From positions 1,426,001-1,490,000 of the forward strand of contig NZ_CP049037.1 in the NCBI RefSeq assembly GCF_011040495.1: a DNA stretch of 64,000 nucleotides. Reading direction: 5' to 3'. Both the position numbers and the translations under genes were made by a program. Of this stretch, positions 63,201-64,000 are shown one piece after another (position 1 is the stretch's first letter; every line of letters starts with the position of its first letter). The notes under the pieces were generated by a model. That model worked only from the letters and a program-made list of their open reading frames with translations, made no database searches and was not told where the DNA came from. This stretch comes from Pseudohalocynthiibacter aestuariivivens (GTDB taxonomy: Bacteria; Pseudomonadota; Alphaproteobacteria; Rhodobacterales; Rhodobacteraceae).

Positions 63201-63282
63201 TTTGCCAACCTCCCAGCGGTAGACGACTCCGCTGCCCTTTGCCGCCGTCGGACGACAAAGGACAGCGCAAGCTCAGCGTAGA

Positions 63283-64000
63283 TCAGAGCAGAACGAAACG
63301 GTTCCACATTTCGACGTTCTTCTCGATGTTGGTTTTTCCGTCATCGCCTTTCTGCGCCCACCATGCCGAATCGATGATGACCAGCTTGTCGGCGTTCTCC
63401 GGACTACGTGGCAGAATGGCCGCACGTTCGGGTGGAAGCAGATCAAACGAAGCAGCGGTGACCGGCCCAACCGGCTGGATCATTGCCAAAGCAGCGCCTG
63501 CCTCCGGCCGGCTGCAATACTCGATGAACTTCATCGCGTTCTCATAGTTCGGCGCGTTTTTCGGGATCGACCAGAGATCGTACTGGGTCAGGGCCTGATT
63601 CCAGATGTAGTCAACTTCCGCGCCTTGCTCTTTGATATTCTGGATCCGGTTCGCCGGCGCCTGTGCGATCACCGCCTCACCATCAACGAGCGCCTGAACT
63701 GGCATTGCAGCAGAGGTGGCCCATTTCGCTACGTTCTCGCGAATGTTACCCAGTGCGTCATAGGACGCATCCAGATTCAGCGGGTAGACACCATCAGCAG
63801 GAACGCCGCTGCCCATGATTGCCCCTTCGTTCGGTCGAATTACCCATTCAGCCGAATAAAGCATACGGGGTCCGGGGAATTTTTCGGTATCCCATACATC
63901 CACCCAACTCTTGGGGGCTTCATTTGGAAATGCTTTCTTGGAATATGCAATGGCTTCGGAATAGAAGTCATTTCCGATGCCGTAGTCAAAGATGACCGCC
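63283..64000 (-). CDS. Polyamine-type ABC transporter solute-binding protein, 5' end beyond window
   Basis: The C-terminal about 239 residues of a periplasmic PotD/PotF-like protein are visible; the N-terminus and signal peptide lie past the right edge. Recognisable parts are WDTEKFPGPRML, NRIQNIKEQGAEVDYIWNQALTQYDLWSIPKNAPN and AMKFIEYCSRPE, typical of the family. The frame runs cleanly to base 64000. An internal GTG at 63903 is not the real start. It delivers the ligand to the fused permease encoded 82 bp downstream. Confidence 0.9.
   Translation of the reverse strand, partial: AVIFDYGIGNDFYSEAIAYSKKAFPNEAPKSWVDVWDTEKFPGPRMLYSAEWVIRPNEGAIMGSGVPADGVYPLNLDASYDALGNIRENVAKWATSAAMPVQALVDGEAVIAQAPANRIQNIKEQGAEVDYIWNQALTQYDLWSIPKNAPNYENAMKFIEYCSRPEAGAALAMIQPVGPVTAASFDLLPPERAAILPRSPENADKLVIIDSAWWAQKGDDGKTNIEKNVEMWNRFVLL

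Noticed and set aside
1..64000. CRISPR arrays, tRNA/rRNA genes, insertion sequences or prophage
   Set aside because: No regular spaced repeats of suitable length, no tRNA cloverleaf in any intergenic gap, and no transposase, integrase or phage protein was recognised.

Overview
This window is chromosomal DNA from an alphaproteobacterium, most likely a marine Rhodobacteraceae of the Roseobacter group. The evidence is the moderately high G+C content, the tightly packed operons with 1-4 bp ATGA/GTGA/TTGA overlaps, and the gene families present: the DUF3572 gene divergent from a pleD-type gene, an MttB-superfamily protein, a GbsR-type regulator with an RND pump, polyamine-type ABC transporters and a DUF4153 protein. 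Species assignment is an inference. Both window edges cut genes: ugd on the left and a polyamine-type binding protein on the right. I saw no rRNA, tRNA, CRISPR array, transposase, integrase or phage gene.

Region 1 (1-12.9 kb) is a surface-polysaccharide locus. It holds ugd (partial), a CDP-sugar operon on the minus strand (rfbF, rfbG, a 3,5-epimerase, a C-methyltransferase and a reductase) that should make a CDP-linked C-methyl-branched 6-deoxyhexose, a second C-methyltransferase-like protein, a CmcI-type protein and a GT2 glycosyltransferase. Inside it sits a four-gene plus-strand operon that is not sugar metabolism: Rieske oxygenase, RidA, DUF1028 protein, Rieske oxygenase (1638-5010).

Region 2 (13-21.8 kb) has an H-NOX sensor coupled to a diguanylate cyclase, a DUF4153 membrane protein, a TPP-riboswitch-controlled thiamine-precursor salvage operon (47-codon ORF, thiY, tenA, ATPase, permease) and an MttB-family methyltransferase without an in-frame amber codon. 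Region 3 (21.8-45.9 kb) is mostly housekeeping or general physiology: EamA transporters, HAD phosphatase, DUF3572, a PleD-like cyclase with degenerate receivers, an ECF sigma/EF-hand/heavy-metal-sensor cluster, NUDIX hydrolase, fatty-acid desaturase, XRE regulator, aldo/keto reductase, YceI, MFS, metG, a lytic transglycosylase, tig, BenE with a divergent GntR regulator, flavodoxin, and a GbsR/RND/adaptor efflux operon.

Region 4 (46.1-64 kb) is a catabolic, hydrolase-rich block without any visible regulator. It contains a carbamoylase-type M20 hydrolase, a 2-hydroxyacid dehydrogenase, PxpC and PxpB, two paralogous ArgE/DapE-type hydrolases, a polar amino-acid ABC transporter, then divergently DUF1989, a ureohydrolase and an M24 pita-bread protein with unusual active-site residues. 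It ends with an SDR, an amidohydrolase and a polyamine-type ABC transporter whose two permeases are fused. Together these suggest uptake and stepwise hydrolysis of amide-, carbamoyl- or guanidino-type organic nitrogen compounds. The substrate cannot be read from sequence. The least-explained units are the Rieske/RidA/DUF1028 operon and the DUF1989/ureohydrolase/M24 operon.
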